In this document: piece after piece, positions 32,667 through 41,525 of the stretch
Numbering within the stretch: position 1 is the first letter of the stretch
Layout of the letters: each line of letters opens with the position of its first letter
NCBI GenBank assembly: GCA_900473805.1
Contig: UCMS01000006.1
Span: 62,001 to 126,000, forward strand
Length of the DNA: 64,000 nt
Source of the DNA: Hyphomicrobiales bacterium
GTDB lineage: Bacteria > Pseudomonadota > Alphaproteobacteria > Rhizobiales > Rhizobiaceae
Direction: 5' to 3'
Translations under genes and position numbers: made by a program
Notes under the pieces: generated by a model
What the model was told of the DNA's origin: nothing
Seen by the model: the letters and a program-made list of their open reading frames with translations, nothing else
Databases searched by the model: none

Positions 32667-32685
32667 AGAAGTAGGAGGAGAATTC

Positions 32686-33082
32686 GCCAGTTGGCCTGTA
32701 AGCCGGGTTCTGTATGGCCCCGGTTTCCCGGGACGTGGCAGCCATTCATCTGGGACAGCGTTTGCACGCTGCCTCGCGCAACCCACCCGGATGACTGGCC
32801 CGGAAACAGGCTGTAGCGACGCTTGCGCGCCCCCCGCGTCATCCCTATTCGGTCTTGCTCCCGGTGGGGTTTGCCGTGCCGTCCCTGTCACCAGCGACGC
32901 GGTGGGCTCTTACCCCACCCTTTCACCCTGACCTCGCATGCGAGGCGGTTTGCTTTCTGTGGCACTTTCCCTGAGGTCGCCCTCGCCGGACGTTATCCGG
33001 CACCGTGTTTCCGTGGAGCCCGGACTTTCCTCACCCTACCGCCTTTCGGCATTGGTAAAGCGCGGCTGCCCGGCCAACTGGC
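32686..33082 (-). ncRNA. rnpB: RNase P RNA (class A)
   Basis: Catalytic RNA that trims the 5' leader of tRNA precursors. On the minus strand the universally conserved segment GAGGAAAGTCCGGGCTCC lies near the 5' end, CAGGGAAAGTGCCACAGAAA follows, and the 3' end reads ACAGAACCCGGCTTACAGGC. The two ends pair as helix P1: GCCAGTTGGCC (33082-33072) with GGCCAACTGGC (32696-32686). The implied length near 400 bases fits rhizobial RNase P RNA. Exact ends may differ by a few bases. It lies just upstream of, and on the same strand as, the dcw cluster. Confidence 0.95.
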
Positions 33083-33160
33083 AAGCGGTCCTTAAACGAC
33101 ACGCCCGCCGAATGCCAACGAAAATGACGCCATCCGGGTGACTTGGCGGTATTTGGTGAA

Positions 33161-34351
33161 TCAGTCCGTGAAGACGGGACAAAAGACATCGCCATAGGCC
33201 TCATCGACAATACGGCCATGGAGGATCAGCTCGGATCCGAGGCGCCCGATCTCGTCCGAACTCTTGGCCGCCGCGCCGCAGCCACCGGTCAGCACAGCGA
33301 TACGGTCTGTCGCGTAACCAATGGCCGGATAGTTTTCCGGCGTGAACGAGGTGACACAGGCGGCCATCGATATTGGGGCGTTCGCAAGACTTGGGATGAT
33401 CTCCCCGATAATGCGCTGCAGATGATTGCGTGTGCTGATGCGCCCGCCCCGGCGGAACCACGCCCGGATCTCAGGTTCCGAGGCAAGCCACAGGTCATCC
33501 GGATCGCCGCCGATCTTCAGATAGGTCTTGCCATCGGGATAACGCACCGGCGGCAGGAGATAGATGTGGTCGAGCGGATCGTCCGGCTGGTGGATCAGCG
33601 AAGGCATCCCTGCATAGGCCGGCAGGTCGGCGTCCCCAATTTCGAAGAAAGCGACGGTTCGGCCATAGACCTTGAGATCCAGCGACCGCGGCAGCAGATT
33701 TTCGTTGATGCTGAAGCCACCTGCCGCCACCAGCACCCGCTCGGCGGTGAAGACCGCACCGTCATCCGTCGTTACCACGGCGGAACCGGGCTCTTCCCGG
33801 ACAGACACCGCCGTCTGACGAATGACCCGCGCGCCGGCCTTTTCCGCGAGCACGCTCTGCGCCGCCACCAACCTGCGCGGATTGATGTATCCGGCGTTGC
33901 GGCGCTCGTAGACGCCCTCGCAGCCATCGCCAAAATCGAAGTAGTCGAACCGGTTCCGGATGTCGCCGGCCGCCAGTAGGTCCGTCTCGACACCCAGCGC
34001 TTCAGCAGCGGCATAAACCTGGGCCACATAGGGATCCCGCCCTCCCCTTTGCGGCCCGACAATGAGACACCCGACCTCATGGTAGAAATCGATACCGCTC
34101 TCCGCAGCGATCGAACCGTATCGTGCGATCGAACGGTTGGCCAGCCGGGCCCATACGGGGTTCGAATCGATGGTCCGCGTGATACGCGCCTCGTCGTAGT
34201 GGCTGGCGAAGACACCGTCGTGCTGCGCCCAGTCCATAGGCTCATCGGGACCGATCACGGCGACGTCGTCCCCCGCAAGCGCGAGATACCGCGCCGCCGC
34301 AGCCCCCATCATGCCACGACCGACGATTATCGTTTTGAAGCGCTCAACCAT
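33161..34351 (-). CDS. FAD-dependent amine oxidase, sarcosine oxidase-like (DAO family)
   Basis: Predicted flavoprotein that oxidises a secondary or N-methyl amine. The 396-residue protein opens with a Rossmann dinucleotide motif (TIIVGRGMMGAAAARYLA), has GYINPRRLV and VLVAAGGFS in the middle, and a C-terminal stretch CVTSFTPENYPAIG, whose Cys aligns by position with the covalent flavin cysteine of monomeric sarcosine oxidase (inference). The usual GxGxxG is GRGMMG, still compatible. The substrate is unknown; the neighbours (RNase P RNA, a lytic transglycosylase) give no metabolic clue. It appears monocistronic. A minus-strand promoter should lie in the 81-base gap upstream. Confidence 0.82.
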   Translation of the reverse strand: MVERFKTIIVGRGMMGAAAARYLALAGDDVAVIGPDEPMDWAQHDGVFASHYDEARITRTIDSNPVWARLANRSIARYGSIAAESGIDFYHEVGCLIVGPQRGGRDPYVAQVYAAAEALGVETDLLAAGDIRNRFDYFDFGDGCEGVYERRNAGYINPRRLVAAQSVLAEKAGARVIRQTAVSVREEPGSAVVTTDDGAVFTAERVLVAAGGFSINENLLPRSLDLKVYGRTVAFFEIGDADLPAYAGMPSLIHQPDDPLDHIYLLPPVRYPDGKTYLKIGGDPDDLWLASEPEIRAWFRRGGRISTRNHLQRIIGEIIPSLANAPISMAACVTSFTPENYPAIGYATDRIAVLTGGCGAAAKSSDEIGRLGSELILHGRIVDEAYGDVFCPVFTD

Positions 34352-34432
34352 GCATCACCATTCCGTACATGCCGCGGTGATAGCATGCAGTGTCGCCCTG
34401 TCCACCGAGACGACGCCTCGGTCACAGCTTTG

Positions 34433-34957
34433 TCAGTCGCCGATCAGCGCGATCACCTTGCCGCAATAGCGTTTCGAAACGGGGTTCATCCGCTTGGCGG
34501 CATGGCCTGCATTGTATCGCAGGATCGTGCCGCAGGTCTCGCCTCCGCCCAGCTCATGCGCCATGGAGAGATACTTCATGCCGTAGCGGATATTGGTCTC
34601 GGGATCGTAAAGGCCCTTGGTCGATCCGCGATAGCCCATGGCCCGTGCCGTGGCCGGCTTGATCTGCATGAGACCGACCTCGCCGGCACTGCCTCTCGCC
34701 TTCGGGTTGAAGTTGCTCTCGATCCGCACGACCGCATGGGCGAGATCAACCGGCACACCATAGGTCTTGGCATATTTCGAGATGATCTTGCCGTAAGGAC
34801 TTTTCGAGAAGGATGGGGCAACCGGAAAACCGGCATCGCGGCTGATGGTCTTAAGCGACCATTTCGAGCGCCCGTCCTTCTCCTCTGCCGATGCAGTCTG
34901 GATCTGAGTCAAAAGGATAGCGAGGCATGCCGCAGCAGCAACCAGTCGTCTTGTCAT
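34433..34957 (-). CDS. Secreted lytic transglycosylase, SLT family
   Basis: Periplasmic enzyme that cleaves the glycan strand of peptidoglycan, forming 1,6-anhydro-MurNAc ends. The 174-residue protein has a signal peptide (MTRRLVAAAACLAILLTQ, cleavage near ASA-E) and a single SLT domain: catalytic Glu in VRIESNFNP, then GEVGLMQIKPATARAMGY and a final LRYNAGH. It is short, with little besides the catalytic domain, as in many rhizobial proteins of this type. The 257 bases upstream, before the amidase gene, contain no convincing gene; a 73-codon open frame there has no family resemblance. Confidence 0.9.
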   Translation of the reverse strand: MTRRLVAAAACLAILLTQIQTASAEEKDGRSKWSLKTISRDAGFPVAPSFSKSPYGKIISKYAKTYGVPVDLAHAVVRIESNFNPKARGSAGEVGLMQIKPATARAMGYRGSTKGLYDPETNIRYGMKYLSMAHELGGGETCGTILRYNAGHAAKRMNPVSKRYCGKVIALIGD

Positions 34958-35214
34958 GAGAAGGGTCAGTCTCCGTCCGAAGGTCGAGAGCGGCGCGCGT
35001 CAAAGCGGACGCAATCCATGCGTCGCGAGCCCCGCGGGGGCTCCCCGTTCCAGACCTTCAATGTTGATGTTTGCGACGGGCTCCTGGTGAAGCCGCCATC
35101 GCGTTCAGCCCGGCCTTTAGACCTTGGCAATGAGGAAATCGTGTGGCACCGCAACAATTCCCGTCGTCGCGCGTTCCCGAAGACCACTGCGCCCTAGGGT
35201 CGGCGAGCCGGTTT

Positions 35215-35976
35215 TCAGGCAAATCGCGGTAGGGATGTCAGCAGGCGATGAAGGGTCTCGATGGTCGAACTGTCGGCAACGCCATCGACCTTGGATTGCC
35301 TGAAGTGACGCTGAAAAGCAGCAACCACGCCCTCGGTCCGGACGCAGTATTCTCCCGAAATCTCAATACCATACCCGTAGAGTGATAACATCGACTGCAA
35401 CGCTTCGACGGGCTGTCCGGCATCGCCGCGCTGGAAGAAGCGCCCGCCACCGATTGGCGACGGCTCCACCCAGTGTCCGATACCGGCGGCAGCGAGCCGC
35501 CCCCAGGGGAAATTTTCACCCGGATCAACCTTGCGAATGGGAGCCACATCCGAGTGCGCAAGCACGCGTTCAGGTGGGATTCCATGCCTTTCGACGCAAT
35601 CGCGACACAATTCGATCAGGGCGTCGATCTGCCGTTCCGGAAATTCCGGCAGCCCGCCGGGATGACCCGCATTGGCAATCTCGATCCCGATCGACCGCGA
35701 GTTGATATCCGTTTCGCCATGCCAGACGCTTTTGCCGGCATGCCATGCCCGCCGCGCCTCGGGCACCATCTGCACCACGCGCCCATCCTCATGCACGAGA
35801 TAGTGGCTCGAGACCTCGCTCTCGACATTGCAGAGCCAGGCCTGCGCGCCCTCAGCAGACGGCATGCCGGTGTAGTGCAGCAGGAGAATATCGGGGTGCT
35901 CGACGCCAACGCGGTCGCCATGATTGGGCGACGCACAGATCTCGGCACCCGCATAATCGGAAGTGAAGGACGTCAT
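35215..35976 (-). CDS. N-acetylmuramoyl-L-alanine amidase, AmpD/AmiD type
   Basis: Zinc amidase that removes the peptide from muropeptides. The 253-residue protein has an Amidase_2 domain with zinc ligands in ILLHYTG (His) and LAHSDVAPIRKVDPG (His, Asp), the SIGIEIANAGH segment, and a C-terminal peptidoglycan-binding domain (QSMLSLYGYGIEISGEYC through VVAAFQRHFR). No signal peptide is evident, which favours a cytoplasmic AmpD-like role in recycling, although the binding domain is more typical of AmiD. Its ATG overlaps the stop of the J-domain gene (ATGA), so the two are translated together. Confidence 0.9.
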   Translation of the reverse strand: MTSFTSDYAGAEICASPNHGDRVGVEHPDILLLHYTGMPSAEGAQAWLCNVESEVSSHYLVHEDGRVVQMVPEARRAWHAGKSVWHGETDINSRSIGIEIANAGHPGGLPEFPERQIDALIELCRDCVERHGIPPERVLAHSDVAPIRKVDPGENFPWGRLAAAGIGHWVEPSPIGGGRFFQRGDAGQPVEALQSMLSLYGYGIEISGEYCVRTEGVVAAFQRHFRQSKVDGVADSSTIETLHRLLTSLPRFA

Positions 35977-36710
35977 GCCGCCCGGCGTGCCTTCTCGATG
36001 GCCGAATAAGCGGCGTTGAACTTCGCCATGCGATGATTGGCAACGCTGTGAAATTCGGTCGGAATGCCGCGGGCATGCAAACGGTCAGGATGATGTTCGG
36101 CGGCCAGCGCGCGATACTTCTTGCGGATCGTTGCAAAGTCGTCGGACGGCTTCACACCGAGCACGCCATAGGGATCGCCATCGACATGGATATGCCGTTC
36201 CGTGATCATGGCAAACCGTTCTTCCGAAATCGAGAAGATCTCGGCGATCCGCGACAGGAAGGCGAGTTCCTTCTCGTGCACCAGTCCGTCAGCCTTGGCG
36301 ATGTGGAAGAGCGCGTCGATGATGTCTTCGAGCACCGGGCAGAACTGGTCGCAGGTGCGGCACATATTGGCGAGGTTCTTCGCATAGGTTTCGAAACCCG
36401 CCACATCCTGACGCGCGAGATTGTAGAGACGCGCGACGTTGCGGGCTTCCTCCGGCGGGAACTCGAAGATCTTGCGGAAGGCTTCGACCTCGGCATTGGA
36501 GACGACACCGTCAGCCTTGGCCATCTTTGCCGAGAGCGCAATGATCGCGACGGAGAAGGACACACGGCGCCGGGTCTCGGGATCGCCTTCGAAGGCCGTG
36601 CGCACCGCTTCGACGATGCTCCCGATGACATTGCTGGCCGTCTCCCCGATTGCGCCCAGCAAACGGTCCCAGAACGACGATATCTGTTCACAGGCGAAAT
36701 CGAAAATCAT
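35973..36710 (-). CDS. DjlA-like co-chaperone (TerB domain plus C-terminal J domain)
   Basis: Predicted DnaK co-chaperone, 245 residues. The middle (about residues 45-165) is a TerB-like helical domain with acidic KADGVVSNAEVEAF and AKADGLVHEKELAF repeats; the C-terminus is a J domain (PYGVLGVKPSDDFATIRKKY) with the essential HPD motif in AAEHHPDRLHARG. E. coli DjlA has the same order but also an N-terminal transmembrane anchor; here the N-terminus (FWDRLLGAIGETASNVIG) is only weakly amphipathic. The gene overlaps the downstream amidase gene. A link between the chaperone and wall recycling is suggested by the coupling but not shown. Confidence 0.88.
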   Translation of the reverse strand: MIFDFACEQISSFWDRLLGAIGETASNVIGSIVEAVRTAFEGDPETRRRVSFSVAIIALSAKMAKADGVVSNAEVEAFRKIFEFPPEEARNVARLYNLARQDVAGFETYAKNLANMCRTCDQFCPVLEDIIDALFHIAKADGLVHEKELAFLSRIAEIFSISEERFAMITERHIHVDGDPYGVLGVKPSDDFATIRKKYRALAAEHHPDRLHARGIPTEFHSVANHRMAKFNAAYSAIEKARRAA

Positions 36711-37038
36711 GAATGAGATTGACCAAATATGGGTCTGAAAAGCAAGCTGATCAGGCCACGAAGCGGGATTAAAGTTTCTTCATGTTGAATTGGTTTTGCT
36801 GAAGTCGACCTGTCCCTGCCGGGCGGGACAGGCCGAAGGATTTTCCACAGGTCACCGAAACGCATGAACTTCGGATTGAAACGATTGAAACAGTTGAAAG
36901 GACGCCTACCCGTTCGCGAAACCGCGAAAGTGCGGAAATCCTTGCATTTTCTGCTTTACTCCGCCTGCGGCCTGTCGCATCCATTTGCCACCCGACAGTG
37001 TGGATGGCGGCGCTGAAAGCGCCGGCAAAGGAGGATCG
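36711..37038. other. Intergenic region between the djlA-like gene and pfp
   Basis: A 328-base divergent region with no convincing gene. It holds an inverted repeat, CCTGTCCC (36809-36816) and GGGACAGG (36825-36832), three tandem 9-bp units, GATTGAAAC, GATTGAAAC and AGTTGAAAG (36874-36900), and a hairpin GGCGCT-GAA-AGCGCC (37009-37023) just before the pfp ribosome-binding site. These may be regulatory. Confidence 0.6.
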
Positions 37039-38253
37039 ATGGCCAAGCAGAAAGTCGCGATGTTGACCGCCGGGGGCCTCGCCCCCTGTCTCTCTTCCGC
37101 CGTCGGCGGATTGATCGAGCGCTACACGGACATCGCGCCGGATGTCGAACTGGTCGCCTACAAGTCGGGCTTTCGTGGCCTGCTGATGGACTACAAGATC
37201 GAGATCACCCGCGAGATGCGCGAGAAGGCGCATGTGCTACATCGCTATGGCGGATCGCCGATCGGCAACAGCCGCGTCAAGCTGACCAATACGGCGGACT
37301 GCGTGAAGCGCGGCCTGGTCAAGGAAGGCGAAAACCCGTTGCGGGTCGCCGCCGAACGTCTTGCCGCCGACGGCATCACCATCCTCCACACCATCGGCGG
37401 GGACGACACCAACACCACCGCTGCCGATCTCGCTGCCTATCTCGGCGCCAACGGCTACAATCTGACGGTGGTCGGCATGCCGAAAACCGTCGACAACGAC
37501 GTTTTTCCGATCAAGCAGACGCTCGGCGCCTGGACGGCGGCGGAAGTTGGCGCCCGCTTCTTCGACCACGTTTCCAACGAGCAGAGCGCCTCGCCCCGCA
37601 CCCTCGTCATCCATGAAGTCATGGGTCGCCATTGCGGCTGGCTGACCGCCGCCACGGCCCGCGCCTACATGCAGCGCACGAAGCACAACGAATATGTTGA
37701 GGGCTTCATGATGAACCAGGAACTGAAGAACATCGACGGCCTCTATCTGCCAGAAACCCATTTCGACATGGAAGGCGAAGCCGCACGCCTAAAAGACATC
37801 ATGGATCGCACCGGCTTCGTCACGCTCTTCGTTTCGGAAGGCGCCTGCATGGACGAGATTGTTGCGGAGCGCGAGGCCGCCGGCGAGGAAATCAAGCGCG
37901 ACGCCTTCGGACATGTGAAGCTCGATACGATCAATGTCGGCAACTGGTTCCAGAAGCACTTCGCCAAGCTGCTCGATGCCGACCGCTCGATGGTGCAGAA
38001 GTCGGGGTACTACGCCCGCTCCGCTCCGGCCAATTACGACGACCTGCGCCTGATCCAGAGCATGGTCGATCTCGCCGTCGAGAGTGGACTGAACAAGATC
38101 TCCGGCGTCACGGGCCACGACGAGGATCAGGGCGGCCGCCTGCGCACGATTGAATTTCCCCGCATCAAGGGGGGCAAGCCCTTCGACCTCGGCACCCCCT
38201 GGTTCAAGGAAGTGATGGATTATCTCGGCCAGAAGTATCGTCCGATCAATTGA
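37039..38253 (+). CDS. pfp: PPi-dependent 6-phosphofructokinase
   Basis: Interconverts fructose 6-phosphate and fructose 1,6-bisphosphate with pyrophosphate, reversibly, at the glycolysis/gluconeogenesis branch. The 404-residue protein carries GGDDTN (residues 120-125), where Asp replaces the Gly found in ATP-dependent enzymes, and PKTVDND (148-154); this pair marks PPi use. MGRHCGW supports the substrate site. The start has a strong AAAGGAGG site; an upstream in-frame ATG at 36985 is not needed. A 6-bp hairpin ends six bases before this site and might modulate initiation. In many rhizobia, which rely on the Entner-Doudoroff route, this is the only PFK; the physiological direction is uncertain. 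Confidence 0.93.
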   Translation: MAKQKVAMLTAGGLAPCLSSAVGGLIERYTDIAPDVELVAYKSGFRGLLMDYKIEITREMREKAHVLHRYGGSPIGNSRVKLTNTADCVKRGLVKEGENPLRVAAERLAADGITILHTIGGDDTNTTAADLAAYLGANGYNLTVVGMPKTVDNDVFPIKQTLGAWTAAEVGARFFDHVSNEQSASPRTLVIHEVMGRHCGWLTAATARAYMQRTKHNEYVEGFMMNQELKNIDGLYLPETHFDMEGEAARLKDIMDRTGFVTLFVSEGACMDEIVAEREAAGEEIKRDAFGHVKLDTINVGNWFQKHFAKLLDADRSMVQKSGYYARSAPANYDDLRLIQSMVDLAVESGLNKISGVTGHDEDQGGRLRTIEFPRIKGGKPFDLGTPWFKEVMDYLGQKYRPIN

Positions 38254-38299
38254 CCTGAGCCGAGAAAACTGGCTTCCTCTGTGACGAGGAGTGAGTGCC

Positions 38300-38935
38300 A
38301 TGTCCTATGCAAGCTGGATTGTTTTTGCCGTCGCCTCGACGGCCCTGCTGGCCGTGCCGGGCCGTCCGGCGCTGCTGGTCCTGGGCTATGCCTTGGGACA
38401 TGGAAAGAGGACGGCATTCGCCACGGTCACGGGCGTCACGCTCGGCAACCTAGTCGCGATCGCCATCGCGCTTTCGGTGCTCTGGTGCCTGTTGCAGATG
38501 CCACCTGTCACCTATGATTACGTCGCGTGGTTTGCCAGCGCCTACATCGTTTATGTGGCGATTCGCACATGGCGTGCGCCCATCGCCGGTGGGCTGATTG
38601 CCGACAACGACAACCTTCCCGAAGAAAAGCCGCTGCGGGTCATCGCCCACTGCGCGCGGGAGACCATACGCAACACACGCAACACGCTGTTCCTTGTCGC
38701 AATGCTGCCGCAATTCATGACCGCCGGCGAAGCGATGATGCCGCAGGCCTGGGAGTTTGCAGCTACCTTTGCCCTGGCCTCGATTGCGACTTCACTGGCC
38801 TATGCGCTCGCTCCCGCCAAGATACGGGAATTCCTGCGGAAACAACCCAAACGCCGCGGCATCACGCGGGCCAGCGGCACCCTTCTGATCTCCGCAGGCG
38901 CGGTCACGGCGGGCTACCGGAAGATCGCGGCCTGA
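38300..38935 (+). CDS. LysE/RhtB-family exporter-like membrane protein
   Basis: Predicted amino-acid or metabolite exporter, 211 residues with about five to six transmembrane helices. The N-terminal helix SWIVFAVASTALLAVPGRPA and the following GHGKRTAFATVTGVTLGN match the LysE/RhtB pattern (PGP followed by G-x-R-x-G), although here the motif is PGRP. A charged central loop (ADNDNLPEEKPLR) and basic tail are cytoplasmic by the positive-inside rule. GAGGAG lies eight bases before ATG 38300. It is 46 bases after pfp on the same strand and may be cotranscribed. The substrate is unknown. Confidence 0.8.
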   Translation: MSYASWIVFAVASTALLAVPGRPALLVLGYALGHGKRTAFATVTGVTLGNLVAIAIALSVLWCLLQMPPVTYDYVAWFASAYIVYVAIRTWRAPIAGGLIADNDNLPEEKPLRVIAHCARETIRNTRNTLFLVAMLPQFMTAGEAMMPQAWEFAATFALASIATSLAYALAPAKIREFLRKQPKRRGITRASGTLLISAGAVTAGYRKIAA

Positions 38936-39058
38936 GCGTCCGAAGACCGGTTCGGGGCCGTAAGCTTGCCGCAATGCCAGCCATAGATTAAGAAACGGAA
39001 ATCTGATCGGCGGTGATTTGCCCAACCGGTCACCTGCATCTCTAAGACGGATAGTGGC

Positions 39059-40030
39059 ATGATCGTCAGAAAAGACCGCGGCATCGCACTGTGCTTGGCT
39101 GTATCCGTACTGACCGGCCTCGGCGGATGCACCGCGATCGATGAGAGCGTGAAGGCCGATGTGAAGACGGCGCCAATGGCGAATCCGAACTCGCCCGAAA
39201 TGCTCGCCGCCAAGGCTGCTGAAGCTGCAACCAGTGGCCAAGCCGCAGGCGCGCAGCCGACCGGACAGGCACCGATGACCCAGGCCGAACTGGCCGCGGC
39301 CAATCCCGGCCCCGCTCCGATCATTCCCGGCACGGAAACGGCCGCACCGATCCCAGCCCTCAAGGAATCGGCCTTGTCGGCAACGACGCCCGAAACGGCG
39401 GCGACCCAGGCACTGACCATGGTCACCACGCCACCGGGCGTAAACGCCCAGCAGACCCTGACGGCTCAAGCCGCTCCTCTGCAGGCAACGCTGGCCGCAC
39501 CGGGAACGCCCGCTGCTGCGGCGCCGCAGCCTGGAGCCGCAGGAACGACGACCGCCCCTGCTCCAGTGGTTCTGGCCTATGCGGCACCGCTGCGCGCAAC
39601 CGCCCTCACCAGCTTCGGGGACCCCTTCGACATCTCGCCGCCCGGCGAACCGGAGGACCTGACGCCGACACCTGAGACGGTTGGTCCAACCCGTCTCAAT
39701 GCGCTGATCAAGAAATATGCAAAAATCTACGAGATTCCCGAGGAACTCGTGCATCGCGTGGTTCGCCGCGAAAGCCGGTACAATCCCTCGGCCTACAGCA
39801 AGGGCAATTACGGCTTGATGCAGATCCGTTACAACACGGCCAAGGCCATGGGCTATGACGGTCCTGCCGAAGGTCTGTTCGACGCGGAAACCAACATCAA
39901 ATACGCAGTCAAATACCTGAAAGGTGCCTGGCTCGTCGCCGACAACGACCATGACGGCGCCGTACGCCTCTACGCTCGCGGATATTACTACGACGCCAAG
40001 CGCCGCGGGCTGCTGCACCTGACACAGTAA
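39059..40030 (+). CDS. Lipoprotein lytic transglycosylase with Ala/Pro-rich linker
   Basis: Envelope enzyme that cleaves peptidoglycan strands. The 323-residue protein has a lipoprotein signal with lipobox LGG-C (Cys about 22), about 170 residues of Ala/Pro/Thr-rich low-complexity linker, and a C-terminal SLT domain with catalytic Glu in VRRESRYNP and KGNYGLMQIRYNTAKAMGY. The linker would let the catalytic domain reach across the periplasm from the membrane. The domain closely resembles the one at 34433-34957. The gene converges on the beta-lactamase-fold gene 19 bases away. Confidence 0.9.
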   Translation: MIVRKDRGIALCLAVSVLTGLGGCTAIDESVKADVKTAPMANPNSPEMLAAKAAEAATSGQAAGAQPTGQAPMTQAELAAANPGPAPIIPGTETAAPIPALKESALSATTPETAATQALTMVTTPPGVNAQQTLTAQAAPLQATLAAPGTPAAAAPQPGAAGTTTAPAPVVLAYAAPLRATALTSFGDPFDISPPGEPEDLTPTPETVGPTRLNALIKKYAKIYEIPEELVHRVVRRESRYNPSAYSKGNYGLMQIRYNTAKAMGYDGPAEGLFDAETNIKYAVKYLKGAWLVADNDHDGAVRLYARGYYYDAKRRGLLHLTQ

Positions 40031-40049
40031 TACACGCCGCGCGCACAAT

Positions 40050-41420
40050 TCACTTCAGGGCTTCCCGGATCGCGGCCACCAGCCGCTGCGGTTTATAACC
40101 GCCGCGGCTCGGCGTCAGTCCCATCCGCACCACCACGAGATTTTCGGAGGGAATGACGGCGACAGACTGTCCGTCGTGACCGAGCATCCACAGGACTTCC
40201 GCGTCAATCCCGAAACCCGCATCCGGCGTGTCACCCGGCCCCTGCCGCCACGCCTGCGCGCCGCCATAGGCGCTGCCGGACGCCGGAGTTTCCTTCATCA
40301 TGCGCGACATGAAGTTGGCCGGCACGATCTCCCTCCCCTGCCACAGGCCATCTTGGGCCAGCAGCAGCCCGAAACGCGCCCAATCGCGGGCTGTGGCGTA
40401 TAGATACGAGCTGCCGACGAGCGTTCCCCGCGCGTCAGCCTCCATAACGGCGCTGCGCATGCCGATCGGCCCGAACAGCGCCTTCCTGGGAAAGGCAAGG
40501 GCAGCATCAGGGTCGGAAAGCCGGGACATCCACCAACTTGCGATCAGCACACTCTCGCCCGATGAATAGTTAAACCGTGTACCACGTGCAGCCCGAGCCG
40601 GCAGAGACCGCACATAGGCTGCCATATCCGGTTGCAGATACAGCATCCGGGTCACGTCGGCGACGTCGCCATAGTCCTCGTTGAAATCAAGCCCGCTCTC
40701 CATGGCCAGGAGATCTGACAAGCGGATCGTTGAGCGCCCGTCGTCGCGCCATTCGGGAAACAGCCTGTCGGAATCGAGATCGACACTTTGGTCAGCAGCC
40801 ACCATGGCCGCCAGAACGCCGTTGACGGTCTTGGCCATCGACCAACCGAGAAGTGGCGTCTGCGCATTGAAGCCATCGCCATAGGCCTCGCCCAGAATTC
40901 GTCCGTCCTTCACGACGACCACGGCGCGATAGGAGGCCCCAAGCAGCGCCTGATCCTGCAGCACATTGGCAAGACGCGGATCATTCGGTGCCGTCCCCTC
41001 ACCGTCCGGCCACGGCAGAGTGTCGTCTGCAGGGACGGCTTCGGAGACCGGAGCCACGAGCGCCCGCGCAGCCGCGACATCGCCATCCGGCACAGAGGCG
41101 CATCCCAACCCCTCGCGATAAACGGCCACGGACGGTGCGATGAAGCCGGCGAGCCGCGCCACAACCAGACGCCGGTCCATGTCGACCTCCACCCCGGCGA
41201 GTCGGAGCAGCGGGTGGCCGGGCGCCTGCACGTCGTCGGCCAGCACATCCTCGGCATCGCGGCCCGCAATAAACACGTTGGAGCAGACGATCTTGGCGGC
41301 ATAACCCGTTCCGACGCGCAACAGGTCCGGTGGCGTCAGCCACAGCCAGACGATACCGCCAGCGAGCAGCACGATAAATCCCAAGGCGATGCCAGCGAAT
41401 ATCTTCGACAGGAGACGCAT
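40050..41420 (-). CDS. Membrane-anchored serine hydrolase, beta-lactamase (class C) fold
   Basis: A 456-residue protein with an N-terminal transmembrane helix (GIALGFIVLLAGGIVWLWL) and a periplasmic beta-lactamase/esterase-fold domain. Catalytic elements: S-x-x-K in WSMAKTVNG, Tyr in FNYSSGES and the third element HDG in MLGHDGQSV (in place of KTG), as in class C-like esterases and 6-aminohexanoate-dimer hydrolases. It is therefore unlikely to be a true resistance beta-lactamase. The start at 41420 has GGAGGAAA upstream, better than an in-frame codon at 41456. The physiological substrate is unknown. Confidence 0.87.
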   Translation of the reverse strand: MRLLSKIFAGIALGFIVLLAGGIVWLWLTPPDLLRVGTGYAAKIVCSNVFIAGRDAEDVLADDVQAPGHPLLRLAGVEVDMDRRLVVARLAGFIAPSVAVYREGLGCASVPDGDVAAARALVAPVSEAVPADDTLPWPDGEGTAPNDPRLANVLQDQALLGASYRAVVVVKDGRILGEAYGDGFNAQTPLLGWSMAKTVNGVLAAMVAADQSVDLDSDRLFPEWRDDGRSTIRLSDLLAMESGLDFNEDYGDVADVTRMLYLQPDMAAYVRSLPARAARGTRFNYSSGESVLIASWWMSRLSDPDAALAFPRKALFGPIGMRSAVMEADARGTLVGSSYLYATARDWARFGLLLAQDGLWQGREIVPANFMSRMMKETPASGSAYGGAQAWRQGPGDTPDAGFGIDAEVLWMLGHDGQSVAVIPSENLVVVRMGLTPSRGGYKPQRLVAAIREALK

Positions 41421-41525
41421 GTTTTCCTCCGCGTGAGACGGCCATGCAATCAGCAAATGATGACAGGCGAAAGGTCATGGGAGGCAATCTGCCTTCCTAT
41501 CCACGGGTCAAACGGTGGGCTGGAA

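Larger units (their letters stand above)
32261..32685. other. Intergenic region between rnpB and mraZ
   Basis: This 425-base stretch has no convincing gene. It holds the mraZ leader (about 160 bases), the MraZ boxes and promoter at 32428-32462, a CtrA-like site at 32515-32529 and a palindromic hairpin at 32653-32666 next to the end of rnpB. The long, unusually GC-poor patch around 32490-32560 fits a promoter region. Confidence 0.7.

Noticed and set aside
34966..35187. 73-codon minus-strand open frame, or a small RNA, between the transglycosylase and amidase genes
   Set aside because: Arg/Ser-rich translation with no recognisable motif and no good start signals; no conserved RNA motif recognised.
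40050..41420. Antibiotic-resistance beta-lactamase
   Set aside because: SxxK and Tyr are present but HDG replaces KTG and the protein is membrane-anchored; an esterase/amidase role is more likely.
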